Assembly (NCBI GenBank): GCA_021777555.1
Contig: JAJYDK010000020.1
Location: forward strand, 1 to 64,000
Direction: 5' to 3'
From: Pseudomonadota bacterium
GTDB lineage: Bacteria > Pseudomonadota > Gammaproteobacteria > Steroidobacterales > Steroidobacteraceae
Length of the DNA: 64,000 bases
In this document: positions 1 to 13,649 of the stretch, piece after piece
Layout of the letters: the number at the start of each line of letters is the position of its first letter
Position numbering within the stretch: position 1 is the stretch's first letter
Program-made: the position numbers and the translations under genes
The notes under the pieces: generated by a model
Seen by the model: only the letters and a program-made list of their open reading frames with translations
Told to the model about the DNA's origin: nothing
Database searches by the model: none

Positions 1-485
1 GGTTCGCGCCAAGATCTGCGAACTCCGTTGCGGCGAGTAGTCGATAGTCGCCGCGAGCAGGGTCCTAGATAGCAACGATCCTGCGATCAGTGTGAACCGC
101 CCTGGGATTTGACACGGACGCATATGAGGCAGCCGCCGCCCGGCGGCAGCCGCGCGGCCTAACACGCGCCGGCAAGCACGCCGGGCGCGTGCGCATGGAG
201 TTATGGGTGTCCCACCGCGCCCTGCGCGCTGGAGGCCGCCGAAATCAGTACGGCGCATTTGCCACAGGGCGTGCCGAACCGCCACCATGGACGCTATTGC
301 GCCTGCGCCATGCTGACCCAGGTCGCAGAGGGTGGCACGACGCCACAATCGCGCATCCGCCAGCTCCCGCAATCACTTATGGTTTGGCACAAATCTGGCG
401 CACTAACTGCGCCAATTCGCGCCACCTTGTGACGCTCATTGCTACCTGGTGTCAGTTATTTTTCTTTTGATTTCCGCGACTTAGG
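1..485. other. intergenic, no gene recognised
   Basis: No convincing coding region is visible. One short plus-strand open frame (189-470) has an unnatural composition and no family resemblance. The only structure is a GC-rich inverted repeat: CACGCGCCGGC at 163-173 pairs with 180-191, leaving a single bulged base. It could be a terminator or another structured element, but no T-tract follows it on either strand. Confidence 0.5.
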
Positions 486-561
486 TGGTGGGTGCTGAGG
501 GGCTCGAACCCCCGACATTCGCCGTGTAAAGGCGACGCTCTACCAGCTGAGCTAAGCACCC
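486..561 (-). tRNA. tRNA-Val (anticodon TAC)
   Basis: The minus strand folds into a full 76-nt cloverleaf. The acceptor stem GGGTGCT pairs with AGCACCC, followed by discriminator A and an encoded CCA. The D arm is AGCTCAGCTGGTAGAGC. The anticodon stem GTCGCC/GGCGAA carries the loop TTTACAC with anticodon TAC, which reads GUA-type valine codons. The T arm GGGGTTCGAGCCCC is canonical. It lies downstream of lon, separated by a cluster of structured repeats. Confidence 0.95.
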
Positions 562-568
562 TTGTTTA

Positions 569-657
569 TTGGCAAAAATCGCCGAGGCGATTTTTGCGAG
601 ACCCTATACATCTACCGCAGGCTCGGGAGCGGCCCTTCGCCTGCTATGCCGTGCCAA
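569..657 (+). repeat. structured dispersed repeat A, copy 1 (two hairpins)
   Basis: This is a roughly 89-bp unit bounded by TTGGC and GCCAA. It contains a perfect 12-bp hairpin (GCAAAAATCGCC at 572-583 with 586-597), the conserved core GCGAGACCCTAtACATCTACCGC, and a second stem GCAGGC (617-622) with GCCTGC (639-644). It matches copy 3 at 3287-3375, where base changes in both stems are compensated on the opposite arm. No open frame explains it. It looks like a small REP- or MITE-like element. Confidence 0.75.
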
Positions 658-663
658 CCTTCC

Positions 664-713
664 AGGGCGATTCTTGCGAGACCCTACACATCTACCGCAG
701 GCTCGGGAGCGGC
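664..713 (+). repeat. structured dispersed repeat A, copy 2 (truncated)
   Basis: This partial copy follows copy 1 in the same orientation. It keeps the 3' arm of the first hairpin (GGCGATTcTTGC), the core GAGACCCTACACATCTACCGC and GCAGGCTCGGGAGCGGCC. It lacks the 5' arm of hairpin 1 and the closing GCCTGC arm of hairpin 2, so it cannot form either stem alone. Confidence 0.7.
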
Positions 714-724
714 CGTTGCGCGGC

Positions 725-791
725 CCATCCTGGGCCTCGCCCCTGCGGGGCCGGTGCTTCGCACCGTCCAAAATCGCTCCCGGCGATTTTG
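725..791 (+). repeat. structured dispersed repeat B, copy 1
   Basis: This is a run of three small hairpins: CGCCCCtGCGGGGC, GGTGCTTCGCACC and AAAATCGC-tccc-GGCGATTTT. The same series occurs at 28147-28211 between obgE and rpmA. There GGTGCTTCGCACCGTCC and ATCGCTCCCGGCGAT are identical, while the flanking stem bases differ. It lies directly after repeat A copy 2, downstream of the lon stop codon, so it could also act at the lon mRNA 3' end. Confidence 0.65.
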
Positions 792-817
792 TCGCCTGGT
801 GCGCAGTGCTCCGCCGG

Positions 818-3268
<2,451 letters not shown>

Positions 3269-3286
3269 GCTCGAACTCTCTTTGAA

Positions 3287-3375
3287 TTGGCGATAATCGC
3301 CGAGGCGATTGTCGCGAGACCCTACACATCTACCGCGGGCTTGGGAGCGGCCCGACGCCCGCTATGCATTGCCAA
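3287..3375 (+). repeat. structured dispersed repeat A, copy 3, in the clpX-lon gap
   Basis: An 89-bp unit bounded by TTGGC and GCCAA that fills nearly all the space between the clpX stop (3382) and the lon start (3268). Hairpin 1 pairs 3290-3301 with 3304-3315. Hairpin 2 pairs GCGGGC (3335-3340) with GCCCGC (3357-3362). Relative to copy 1, A574/T595 becomes G/C in hairpin 1, and the A-T pair in hairpin 2 becomes G-C. These compensated changes argue for selection on structure. Confidence 0.75.
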
Positions 3376-3381
3376 CCCAGC

Positions 3382-4692
3382 CTAGTGCCCGGCGGCCCGC
3401 CGTGGCTCCTCGGTGCCGGCGGGCTGCGCCTCCTCCGAGCGATACACGACATACGGCTGGGTCGAGCCCTCGATCACCGTCTCATCGACCACCACTTTCG
3501 CGACGTCGCGCAGAGTCGGCAGGTCATACATGGTGTCGAGCAGCACAGTCTCAAGTATCGTGCGCAACCCCCGCGCGCCGGTCTTGCGCTGCATGGCGCG
3601 GTGGGCCACCGCCCGCAGCGCATCGTCGCGGAACTCGAGCTCGGCGCCTTCCATCTCGAAGAGCCTGCGATACTGCTTGGTGAGCGCGTTCTTCGGCTCT
3701 GTCAGGATGGAGACGAGTGCCGCCTCATCGAGCTCATCGAGCGTCGCGACCACCGGGAGCCGGCCGACGAACTCCGGGATCAGTCCGTACTTGATGAGGT
3801 CCTCGGGCTCGACGTCGTGGAAGAGATCGCTGCCGTGGGGACGCGCATTGACGGGACGCACCTCGGAGGTGAATCCGATGCCGCTCTTTTGAGTGCGGTT
3901 GAGGATGATCTTTTCCAGTCCCGCAAACGCGCCGCCGCAGATGAACAGGATATTGCTGGTATCCACCTGCAGGAATTCCTGCTGCGGGTGCTTGCGCCCA
4001 CCCTGGGGCGGCACCGAGGCGATGGTGCCCTCGATGAGCTTCAGCAGCGCCTGCTGCACACCCTCGCCGGATACGTCGCGGGTGATGGAAGGGTTGTCCG
4101 ATTTGCGTGAGATCTTGTCGATCTCGTCGATGTAGACGATGCCGGTCTGCGCCTTCTCGACGTCGTAGTCGCACTTCTGGAGGAGCTTCTGGATGATGTT
4201 CTCGACATCCTCGCCGACGTAGCCCGCCTCGGTGAGCGTGGTGGCATCGGCAATGGTGAACGGCACATTCAGGAGCCGGGCGAGCGTCTCGGCCAGCAGG
4301 GTCTTGCCGCAGCCCGTGGGGCCGATGAGCAGGATGTTGCTCTTGGCGATCTCGACGTCCTCCTTCGAGCGCGCCCCGCCGGCGCGGGTCTGCAACCGCT
4401 TGTAGTGGTTGTAGACGGCCACCGAGAGCACCTTCTTGGCCCGCTCCTGGCCGATCACGTACTCATCGAGAACCTTCTTGATCTCGTGAGGTTTCGGCAG
4501 CTTGTCGCGGGCCCGCTCAGCGCGGCCCTCGAGCTCCTCACGAATGATGTCGTTGCAGAGCTCGACACACTCGTCGCACACAAACACCGACGGTCCTGCG
4601 ATGAGCTTGCGAACTTCGTGCTGGCTCTTCCCGCAGAACGAGCAATAGAGGAGTTTGCCGTCGTCGTGGCGGCCGCGGGAATCGTCACTCAT
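3382..4692 (-). CDS. clpX: ClpX, ATP-dependent unfoldase subunit of ClpXP
   Basis: ClpX is the AAA+ unfoldase that recognises tagged substrates and feeds them to ClpP. The 436-residue product has the N-terminal zinc-binding domain with Cys17, Cys20, Cys39 and Cys42 (YCSFCGKS and [10 protein letters not shown]). Walker A is GPTGCGKT near residue 125, Walker B is IVYIDEIDK, and the IGF-type ClpP-docking loop is present as SGIGFTSEV. Length is normal. It lies about 250 bp downstream of clpP with its own candidate promoter, in the usual tig-clpP-clpX-lon order. Confidence 0.98.
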   Translation of the reverse strand: MSDDSRGRHDDGKLLYCSFCGKSQHEVRKLIAGPSVFVCDECVELCNDIIREELEGRAERARDKLPKPHEIKKVLDEYVIGQERAKKVLSVAVYNHYKRLQTRAGGARSKEDVEIAKSNILLIGPTGCGKTLLAETLARLLNVPFTIADATTLTEAGYVGEDVENIIQKLLQKCDYDVEKAQTGIVYIDEIDKISRKSDNPSITRDVSGEGVQQALLKLIEGTIASVPPQGGRKHPQQEFLQVDTSNILFICGGAFAGLEKIILNRTQKSGIGFTSEVRPVNARPHGSDLFHDVEPEDLIKYGLIPEFVGRLPVVATLDELDEAALVSILTEPKNALTKQYRRLFEMEGAELEFRDDALRAVAHRAMQRKTGARGLRTILETVLLDTMYDLPTLRDVAKVVVDETVIEGSTQPYVVYRSEEAQPAGTEEPRRAAGH

Positions 4693-4787
4693 TGTATAAA
4701 GCCCTCAAGAGGCATGGCACTCATCGTCTTCCGGAGACGTCTTGCACAGCGTCCAGAAGCCCGCGGTGCGCCGGAAAAGACAGCTTT

Positions 4788-4817
4788 CTTATAGCACGCG
4801 CTCCGGGCATGAAGCAA
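4788..4817 (-). promoter_or_regulatory. candidate sigma-70 promoter for clpX
   Basis: On the minus strand TTGCTT (4812-4817) is followed by an 18-bp spacer and TATAAG (4788-4793), about 95 bp upstream of the clpX start codon. The hexamers match the consensus moderately. No sigma-32 heat-shock consensus was recognised here. Confidence 0.4.
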
Positions 4818-4941
4818 AGCACCGGCGCACGGCCAAGTCGTTGTCTGAGCGGGATTTTGTTGACGGACTTCACTACTTGCAATAGGAGGGAGCCGCGGAG
4901 ACCTGCCCGCGGCATGCGCCGACCCCAGATACTGGGGGCGG

Positions 4942-5571
4942 CTAGGCCGGCTTTCCAGTGCCCGCCGCGACGTCCAGCCGCTTCTCCAGCACCCGGTCGA
5001 TCAGACCGTAGCGCACGGCCTCGTTCCAGTCCATGAAGCGATCGCGGTCCGTGTCCTGCTTGATGCGATCGACGCTCTGCCCGGTGTGCTTGGCCAGGAT
5101 GTGGTTCAGCCGGTCGCGGGTCTCGAGCATTTCCTTGGCGTGGATTTCCATGTCGGCCGCCTGGCCCTGGAACCCCCCGAGCGGCTGGTGGATCATCATC
5201 CGGGCGTGGGGCAGGCAGTATCGCTTGCCGGCCGCTCCGCCAGCGAGCAGCACCGCGCCCATGCTGGCCGCCTGGCCGATGCAGATGGTGCTGACGTCGG
5301 GCTTGATGAACTCCATGGTGTCGTAAATGGCCAATCCCGAGCTCACCACCCCGCCGGGGGAGTTGATGTACAGGGCGATGTCTTTCTCCGGGTTCTCCGA
5401 CTCGAGAAACAGCATCTGCGCCACGACGATGTTGGCCATGTAATCGTCGATGGGCCCGACCACGAAGATCAACCGCTCCTTGAGCAGCCGGGAATAGATG
5501 TCATAGGAGCGCTCGCCGCGAGCGGTCTGCTCGACGACGATCGGAATCAGATTCAATGCGCGTTCGTTCAT
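4942..5571 (-). CDS. clpP: ClpP, ATP-dependent Clp protease proteolytic subunit
   Basis: ClpP is the tetradecameric serine peptidase that degrades substrates delivered by ClpX or ClpA. The 209-residue product has the catalytic triad in place: Ser103 in [11 protein letters not shown], His128 in MMIHQPLGG and Asp177 in QDTDRDRFM. The oxyanion-hole motif SPGGVV is near residue 71. Length and order (tig upstream, clpX downstream) are standard. It begins 116 bp after the tig stop codon. Confidence 0.98.
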   Translation of the reverse strand: MNERALNLIPIVVEQTARGERSYDIYSRLLKERLIFVVGPIDDYMANIVVAQMLFLESENPEKDIALYINSPGGVVSSGLAIYDTMEFIKPDVSTICIGQAASMGAVLLAGGAAGKRYCLPHARMMIHQPLGGFQGQAADMEIHAKEMLETRDRLNHILAKHTGQSVDRIKQDTDRDRFMDWNEAVRYGLIDRVLEKRLDVAAGTGKPA

Positions 5572-5687
5572 GCTCGGTTCTCCACGCTTGCCGCCATTAC
5601 GCTACTCAATCCGCGCGCGGCGCAAGCTCACAATATCCAGACTCGGCCAGCCGTTCACCGCGCGCGGCGAAATTCCGGCGATGGTGG

Positions 5688-6998
5688 TTAGCGCGGCTCG
5701 TTTTCGCGGCCGAAGCCGGTGACTTCCTGGAAGGTCGCGGTCTGATCCGTCACTTTGGCGCGCTCGAGGAACCAGTCGATGACCTGCTCCTCGAGCACCG
5801 CCGACTCGATCTGCCGCATGGCATCGCGGCTGCGCTGATAGGCCGCCCGCGCCTCCTCGGGGTTGGGGTAGCTCGCGGAGAGGTCCTCGAGCCGCTCCTG
5901 CACCCGCTGCCGGTCGACCTTGAGGCCTTCCGACTGGATGATCTGGCCGAGGATCAACCCGAGCGCCGCACGCTTGCGTCCCGGGGCCTCGAAGGGCTCA
6001 CGCGCCGGCAGCTGCGAAGCCTCGCGCACACCCATCTGGCGCGCCGCATCGAGCTGCATCTGCTGCACCTGCTCATCGATCAGCGTCCGGGGCACATCGA
6101 TCGGATTCTGGTCGTGCAGCGCATCGAGCACCTGCGTGCGCAGGCGGTTGCGGATCAGGTCCGACAGCTCCCGCTCCATGCTCTTGCGCACCTCGGCGCG
6201 CAACGCCTCGACTCCGCCCTGTTCGACTCCGAAGGCTTTGCAGAATTCCTCATCCACGGCCGGCAGCGACTGCTCTTCGACCCGCTTGACGAGCACCGAG
6301 AGCTCCGCGCTCTTGCCCGCCAGCGCCGGATTGGGCAAGTCCGCCGCAAAGCTCACGCTCACGGTTCTGTTCTCGCCCGCGCTGGCGCCCTTGAGGGCCT
6401 CTTCCAGCTCCGGTCGCGCCTGGCGGCTTCCCAGCACGAGGGCGACGTCCTTGCCGTCGCCCCCTTCAAAGGGCTTTCCCTCCATCAGACCGGTGTAATC
6501 CACCGTGACTCGGTCGGTTTCCCGTGCGGGACGCTCGACGACGGTGAACACCGGCCGCTGCTTGCGCATACTCTCGACCATGGCGTCGATGTCGGACTCG
6601 GCGACTTCGGCGACGGGCCGGGAGATCTCCGCGCTTTGCGGAGAGTGAACCTGGATCTCCGGCATCACCTCGAAGACCGCCGCGTACTTCAGATCCGCGC
6701 CCGGCGCCACCGTGATCGGCTCGATGCGCGGTCCACCGGCCGGCGTGAGCTTCTGCTCCCGCAGCGCCTCGGCAAACGAGCTGCGAATCAGGTGATCGAT
6801 GACTTCCGCATGCACCTGCTCGCCAAATTGCTTACGCACCACCGGCAGCGGCGCCTTGCCGGGCCGGAAACCCTTCAGACGGGCCGAGCGCGCCACTTTC
6901 TTCAGGCGCTGCTCGAACTCCTGCGTCACCTCGGCGGCGGATACGGCGACCTCGAGGCGACGCTCCAGGGCACCGCGGGTGGACAAAGAAACCTGCAT
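5688..6998 (-). CDS. tig: trigger factor, ribosome-associated chaperone
   Basis: Trigger factor binds nascent chains at the ribosome exit tunnel and has an FKBP-type prolyl isomerase domain. The 436-residue product shows the N-terminal ribosome-binding signature GFRPGKAPLPVVRKQFG (about residues 44-60) and a central FKBP-like domain around TVDYTGLMEGKPFEGGDGKD. A helical C-terminal chaperone domain follows. Length matches the family (about 430-440). It is the first gene of the tig-clpP-clpX-lon series. Confidence 0.97.
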   Translation of the reverse strand: MQVSLSTRGALERRLEVAVSAAEVTQEFEQRLKKVARSARLKGFRPGKAPLPVVRKQFGEQVHAEVIDHLIRSSFAEALREQKLTPAGGPRIEPITVAPGADLKYAAVFEVMPEIQVHSPQSAEISRPVAEVAESDIDAMVESMRKQRPVFTVVERPARETDRVTVDYTGLMEGKPFEGGDGKDVALVLGSRQARPELEEALKGASAGENRTVSVSFAADLPNPALAGKSAELSVLVKRVEEQSLPAVDEEFCKAFGVEQGGVEALRAEVRKSMERELSDLIRNRLRTQVLDALHDQNPIDVPRTLIDEQVQQMQLDAARQMGVREASQLPAREPFEAPGRKRAALGLILGQIIQSEGLKVDRQRVQERLEDLSASYPNPEEARAAYQRSRDAMRQIESAVLEEQVIDWFLERAKVTDQTATFQEVTGFGRENEPR

Positions 6999-7227
6999 TC
7001 CTAAACCTCAAAGCTGTGAGATGCGCACGAGCGGCCCCCCCCCGAGCCCGGGAAGTCCGGTCTCGTACCGGCACGAAGAGCGAACTTCCAGGAAACTCAA
7101 TGAGTTACGTGTGACCAGCGTGCGGGACTGCGCATTTTGCCACAGAGACAGTTCGTTGGCACGCGTACACTCACCCACCGGACCGTCTCTAGCGGGGGCG
7201 GGAACAGCGGCATCGCCGCCGCGCCCA

Positions 7228-7312
7228 TGGTGCGAAAGGAGAGACTCGAACTCTCACGGGTTACCCCACTGGATCCTAAGTCCAGCGCGTCTACCAGTTC
7301 CGCCACTTTCGC
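7228..7312 (-). tRNA. tRNA-Leu (anticodon TAG)
   Basis: The minus strand gives an 85-nt class II tRNA. The acceptor stem GCGAAAG pairs with CTTTCGC and is followed by A and an encoded CCA. The D arm is TGGCGGAACTGGTAGACGC. The anticodon stem CTGGA/TCCAG carries anticodon TAG. The long variable arm TGGGGTAACCCG and T arm GAGAGTTCGAGTCTCTC are typical of leucine tRNAs. It sits between tig and the divergent histidine kinase. Confidence 0.95.
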
Positions 7313-7498
7313 GCCCGCCGCCGCACCCGGCGACCCGAGGGCGGCGATTATACCGGGCCCGCCGCACGCGGTTGCGCGGGCCGAGCGCTGCGCCGGATGC
7401 CGGTCACGAAGCGGCTCTACGCCCGGATTCGATTCATATCACTTTTTGGGAAAGTACCTAGAGACTTGTCAATGCCGAGGGAGCAACTATCACGACCC

Positions 7499-8275
7499 AT
7501 GAATACGGTCCCGATCATGAATCCTGGTTCATTGAAGACCGATGACGACAGCCGGCGTCTGCAGGACCGGTTGCTGCACGTGTCGCGGCTGGCCGCGGTG
7601 GGCGAGATGGCCTCCGGCATCGCCCACGAGCTCAATCAGCCGCTGGCCGCCGTCGCCAATTATGCCCAGGCCTGCGAACGGCTCCTCGGGTTGCCGAACC
7701 CGGACCTGGAAGAAGTGCGCGATGCGCTGCGACAGATCGCCGCCCAGGCGGTGCGGGCGGGCGACATCATCAATCGACTTCGCGGCCTGACGCGCGCGCG
7801 AGAGGCCCGTGGGGAGCCGAGCGACGTCAACTCCCTCATCCGTGAGCTCAACGACCTGATCGAATCCGACGCCCGCCACCATCAGGCACGCTGCCGGATC
7901 GAGCTCGCCGAGCCCCTGCCCTCGATCGTACTCGAGCGCACTCAGATCCAGCAGGTCGTGCTCGCGCTGGTGCGCAATGCCCTCGAGGCGCTTGCCGCCA
8001 TGCCCGCCGCGGCGCGCGAGGTGCGCGTCAGGACGGGCCGCGCAGCCGACGGCGATGTCCAGATCGAGGTATGCGACAACGGTCCGGGGGTCTCGCCCGA
8101 TATCGTGCAGCGGTTATTCGACCCTTTTTGCACGACCAAACCGGCGGGGACGGGGCTCGGCCTCGCCAGCAGCCGCACCATTGCGCGCGCGCACGGCGGC
8201 ACGCTCGAGCATCGGCCGAACAACCCGGGCGGCGCGTGCTTCGTGCTGCGCCTGCCCGTGCCGACACGTCGGTAG
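7499..8275 (+). CDS. orphan sensor histidine kinase (transmitter only)
   Basis: This two-component histidine kinase has a dimerisation/phosphoacceptor domain with H-box GEMASGIAHELNQPLAAV (His43 from the chosen start) and an ATPase domain. The ATPase domain shows an N-box (ALVRNALEALA), G1 (DNGPGVSP), F-box (FDPFCTTKPAG) and G2 (GTGLGLA). The transmitter resembles the FixL/DctB type. The chosen ATG follows GGGAG by about 15 bases; ATG 7472 or an upstream start at 7397 are alternatives. No membrane segment or PAS domain is seen upstream of the H-box, and no response regulator is adjacent. Signal and partner are therefore unknown. Confidence 0.85.
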   Translation: MNTVPIMNPGSLKTDDDSRRLQDRLLHVSRLAAVGEMASGIAHELNQPLAAVANYAQACERLLGLPNPDLEEVRDALRQIAAQAVRAGDIINRLRGLTRAREARGEPSDVNSLIRELNDLIESDARHHQARCRIELAEPLPSIVLERTQIQQVVLALVRNALEALAAMPAAAREVRVRTGRAADGDVQIEVCDNGPGVSPDIVQRLFDPFCTTKPAGTGLGLASSRTIARAHGGTLEHRPNNPGGACFVLRLPVPTRR

Positions 8276-8292
8276 AGGGTGCGCGAGCCGCC

Positions 8293-8514
8293 TCAGGGTG
8301 CGGGCCGAAGCGCCGCCTGGTAGCCAGGCTCCTGTACCACCGCGATCAGGCGCCGCTCATCGAGCCGCGTCGGGTCGAACAGTACCCGGGCCTCACCAGT
8401 TTCGTATGCGACTTCGGCGGACTGAACGCCCGGCTCACGCTCGAGCAGGCGCTTCACTGACTGGGCGCAACCGCCACAGTGCATGCCCTGGATCTGGAGA
8501 ACGACGGATTTCAC
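8293..8514 (-). CDS. heavy-metal-associated (HMA) domain protein, probable copper chaperone
   Basis: A 73-residue single-domain protein of the CopZ/HMA family that carries Cu(I) to its partners. The metal site is GMHCGGCAQSVKRLL near the N-terminus, followed by the typical beta-alpha-beta pattern (VQSAEVAYETGEARVLFD). The GTG at 8514 is chosen because GGAG lies about 8 bases upstream; the open frame itself extends to 8562. It is close to copA and the caa3 oxidase, which fits a role in copper handling. The exact target is inferred. Confidence 0.8.
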   Translation of the reverse strand: MKSVVLQIQGMHCGGCAQSVKRLLEREPGVQSAEVAYETGEARVLFDPTRLDERRLIAVVQEPGYQAALRPAP

Positions 8515-8669
8515 TGGAGCACTCCGGATGACCTCGCCCCTACGATACGGTCTGGACCGCACTCCAGGTCAAGCGCCACGGCGACCGGCCGGCCAGATTC
8601 ACGCCATCCAGTCTACGCTTTAGGTGTATCGTAAAGGCCACCGTTTCAGGTCATTCAGCGGAGGTCATC

Positions 8670-8915
8670 ATGGGCATCATTGCTTGGCTGATCGTCGGTC
8701 TGATTGCAGGCTGGGCCGCCGGAAAAGTGATGAAGGGCGGCGGATATGGCGTGGTGATGGACATCATCCTTGGCATTCTCGGCGGCCTGTTGGGTGGATG
8801 GTTGTTCCGGAGCCTGGGGATCTGGCACGGCGGCGGCATGATCGGCTCGATCATCGTCGCGTTCATCGGTGCCGTGATTCTGGTTGCCATCACCCGGGTG
8901 CTGAAGAGGGCGTAA
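8670..8915 (+). CDS. GlsB/YeaQ/YmgE family stress-response membrane protein
   Basis: An 81-residue, glycine-rich, very hydrophobic protein of the transglycosylase-associated (GlsB/YeaQ/YmgE) family. It has three predicted transmembrane stretches: IIAWLIVGLIAGWAAGKVM, MDIILGILGGLLGGWLF and MIGSIIVAFIGAVILVAI. Family members are inner-membrane proteins often induced by envelope or general stress; the molecular function is not established. GGAGG sits just upstream of the ATG. The neighbours give no specific clue. Confidence 0.88.
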   Translation: MGIIAWLIVGLIAGWAAGKVMKGGGYGVVMDIILGILGGLLGGWLFRSLGIWHGGGMIGSIIVAFIGAVILVAITRVLKRA

Positions 8916-8998
8916 GTCGGCTTTCCCATAACGGAGACTCCTTGTCCACCCTGCCCCCCTCCTCGCGGCGCGCCTCAGGCGCGCCGCGCCATCCCTTC

Positions 8999-9799
8999 AT
9001 GCGTCCCGCGCTCGCGGGACTCATCGTCCTGTGTCTCACCCTGCCGGCACTCGCGGCGCCCGCTCGGCGCGTATCGGCTCTGCCGGTGCCGCCGGCCCTG
9101 CAGGCGCTCGCGCGATCGGGGAAAGTGAAGATCCTCAGCCGCTTTCCGACCGCGATTGCGGAGTTGACCGGTTATGTCGTGCGCTACAACGGCAGTACCG
9201 AGATCGTTTACGGCCAGCGAGGCTACCTGTTCGTCGGCGAGCTGATCTCGCCCGGGAACGTCGATCTGAATTCCGGCTACCGGACCCGATACGCCCCGGC
9301 GCCCGCGTACGGCGCCGCGATCCGACGACTCGATCAGACGGGTCATCTCATCACCGAGGGACCGGCGCGCGCGCCCAGGATCTACGCCATCATCGACCCC
9401 AACTGCAGCTTCTGCTACCGCTTCTATCACATGGCCGAGCCGCTGATCGCCGCCGGCCGCCTGCAGGTGCGCTGGGTGTTGGTTGGATTCCTGCAGTCCA
9501 CCAGCCGGGCGCGCGCCGCGGCCATCCTGACCGCGAAAGACCCGCGATCGGCTCTGCGCATCGATGAGAACCTGTTCGACGTGGCGCACGAACACGGCGG
9601 CATTGCCCCGGCCGAGCGTATTACTCCGGCGATCGCCGCCGTCTTGAAGGCGCACCTCGACGCCATGGACGATGTGGGGGGCACGGGCACTCCGACCCTG
9701 TTGTTCCGCAAACCCGATGGACACTGGTCGGTCGAGGTGGGGCTGCCCCCCGAGAGCTGGCTGAATGCCTACACGCGCGCGGCCGCGCGGCCGCGCTGA
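8999..9799 (+). CDS. dsbG: thiol:disulfide interchange protein DsbG
   Basis: A periplasmic disulfide isomerase/reductase of the DsbC/DsbG family that rescues oxidised single cysteines in exported proteins. The 266-residue product has a signal peptide (LAGLIVLCLTLPALAAPA), an N-terminal dimerisation region, and a thioredoxin fold with active site DPNCSFCYRFYH. The cis-proline loop is GTGTPTLLF. The active site is CSFC, whereas E. coli DsbG has CPYC. A TTG at 8942 with an upstream GGAG is an alternative start that would lengthen the signal n-region. It converges on copA. Confidence 0.88.
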   Translation: MRPALAGLIVLCLTLPALAAPARRVSALPVPPALQALARSGKVKILSRFPTAIAELTGYVVRYNGSTEIVYGQRGYLFVGELISPGNVDLNSGYRTRYAPAPAYGAAIRRLDQTGHLITEGPARAPRIYAIIDPNCSFCYRFYHMAEPLIAAGRLQVRWVLVGFLQSTSRARAAAILTAKDPRSALRIDENLFDVAHEHGGIAPAERITPAIAAVLKAHLDAMDDVGGTGTPTLLFRKPDGHWSVEVGLPPESWLNAYTRAAARPR

Positions 9800-9802
9800 A
9801 CG

Positions 9803-12199
<2,397 letters not shown>

Positions 12200-12399
12200 G
12201 GGAGTCCTCCTGATCGACGGCATCCGGCCAAGGGCCCGGATGCGATCCATCCTATGGCCTGGAGTCCGGTCCCGAGTCAAGATGGATGCGCCGCCCACGC
12301 GGCCGTTCGCCACCGTCCCCGGTCCTGCGTTGACGATTCATTGACGATGTTCTGCTGGACTACGTCCATCCAAGGGCATCTCCTCAGGGTGGCGACAAA

Positions 12400-13614
12400 A
12401 TGTCGGGGGAAAAGGTCCAGCTCTGGCGCCGTCTCGCTGCGGCGGCCGCATTCGTCAGTCCTGCACGCGCTCCCGCACGGGCGTTCTACAACTTCCAAAG
12501 GCCCGTCACCCCGATAGCGCACGACGTCCTGTTCATCCATGACCTGTTCCTGGTGATCATCGCCGTGCTGTTCACGTGCGGGCTCGGCGCACTGCTCTAT
12601 TCGACGATCGCTCACAGCCGGCGCCGCAACCCCCACCCCGCGACGTTCTCTCAGCCGGTCGGCCGCAAACAATGGCTCTGGGTGAGCGTGCCGTTCGCGA
12701 CGCTGCTGATCATCGATTACGTCGTCCTCGGGATTCCGGCGTTGCATTCCATCCTCGCGCTCGCCGACACGAGCAATGCGCAGATGACGGTAAAGGTCAC
12801 GGCCCATCAGTGGCACTGGCAGTACCAGTATCCGGTCTACGGCATCGGCTTCAGCAGCAACCTCTCGACGCCGCAGGCGCAGATCGCGGATCGCGCGCCG
12901 AAGGACAAGCACTTCCTGCTCGAGGTCGACCATCCGCTGGTGCTGCCGACTCACGAGAAGATCCGGCTCATCCTCGCATCCACCGACGTCATCCACGCCT
13001 TCTGGGTGCCCTCCTTCGGCATCAAGCAGGACGTCGTGCCCGGATACCTGCGCGAGACGTGGGTCGACATCGACAAGCCCGGCACATACCGGGGCCAGTG
13101 CGCCGAGCTGTGCGGCGTGGGACACGCCTTCATGCCCATCGTGGTCGTCGCCAAGAGTCCGGCCGACTTCCGGCAATGGGTCAGCCAGGAGCAGAGCCGC
13201 GAGGCAGCGGTGCGCGCAACCGCGACCGAGACGCTCACCCAGGCGCAACTCATGGCGCGAGGCCAGGCGGTGTACCTGAAGAACTGCGCCGCCTGCCATC
13301 AGGCGAACGGCATGGGCCTCACGGGGGCGTTCCCACCGATCGCCACCGGACACCCCTTCAACGCCAGCCCGCAGATGCTGGCGGCGCTGAAGTCCCTCGG
13401 CTTCTACGCCAATGGCCTCATCGCCGAAGGTCCCGTGGCCAAGCACATCCGCATTGTGCTGCATGGCATTCCGGGCACGCCGATGCCGTCATGGTCCTCG
13501 CTGTCGGCGGTGGACGTCGCGGCGGTCATCACGTTCGAGCGCAATGCCTTCGGCAATCACACCGGCGAGGTCATCGAGCCGGCCCAGGTGGTCGCCGCAG
13601 AATCCGCTCACTGA
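12400..13614 (+). CDS. ctaC: cytochrome c oxidase subunit II with fused cytochrome c (caa3 type)
   Basis: Subunit II accepts electrons through the CuA centre and passes them to subunit I. Residues 1-130 hold two transmembrane helices. The cupredoxin domain has the CuA ligands in STDVIHAFWVPS and CAELCGVGHAFM. The C-terminal third is a class I cytochrome c domain with haem site CAACHQANG and a distal methionine in GTPMPSWSSL, so this is a caa3 oxidase. It is the first gene of a tight operon; subunit I starts 36 bp downstream. The symbol follows B. subtilis usage; coxB is equivalent. Confidence 0.95.
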   Translation: MSGEKVQLWRRLAAAAAFVSPARAPARAFYNFQRPVTPIAHDVLFIHDLFLVIIAVLFTCGLGALLYSTIAHSRRRNPHPATFSQPVGRKQWLWVSVPFATLLIIDYVVLGIPALHSILALADTSNAQMTVKVTAHQWHWQYQYPVYGIGFSSNLSTPQAQIADRAPKDKHFLLEVDHPLVLPTHEKIRLILASTDVIHAFWVPSFGIKQDVVPGYLRETWVDIDKPGTYRGQCAELCGVGHAFMPIVVVAKSPADFRQWVSQEQSREAAVRATATETLTQAQLMARGQAVYLKNCAACHQANGMGLTGAFPPIATGHPFNASPQMLAALKSLGFYANGLIAEGPVAKHIRIVLHGIPGTPMPSWSSLSAVDVAAVITFERNAFGNHTGEVIEPAQVVAAESAH

Positions 13615-13649
13615 GCCGCATCCGTCCTTACTCATCATCCGGAGTCCCC

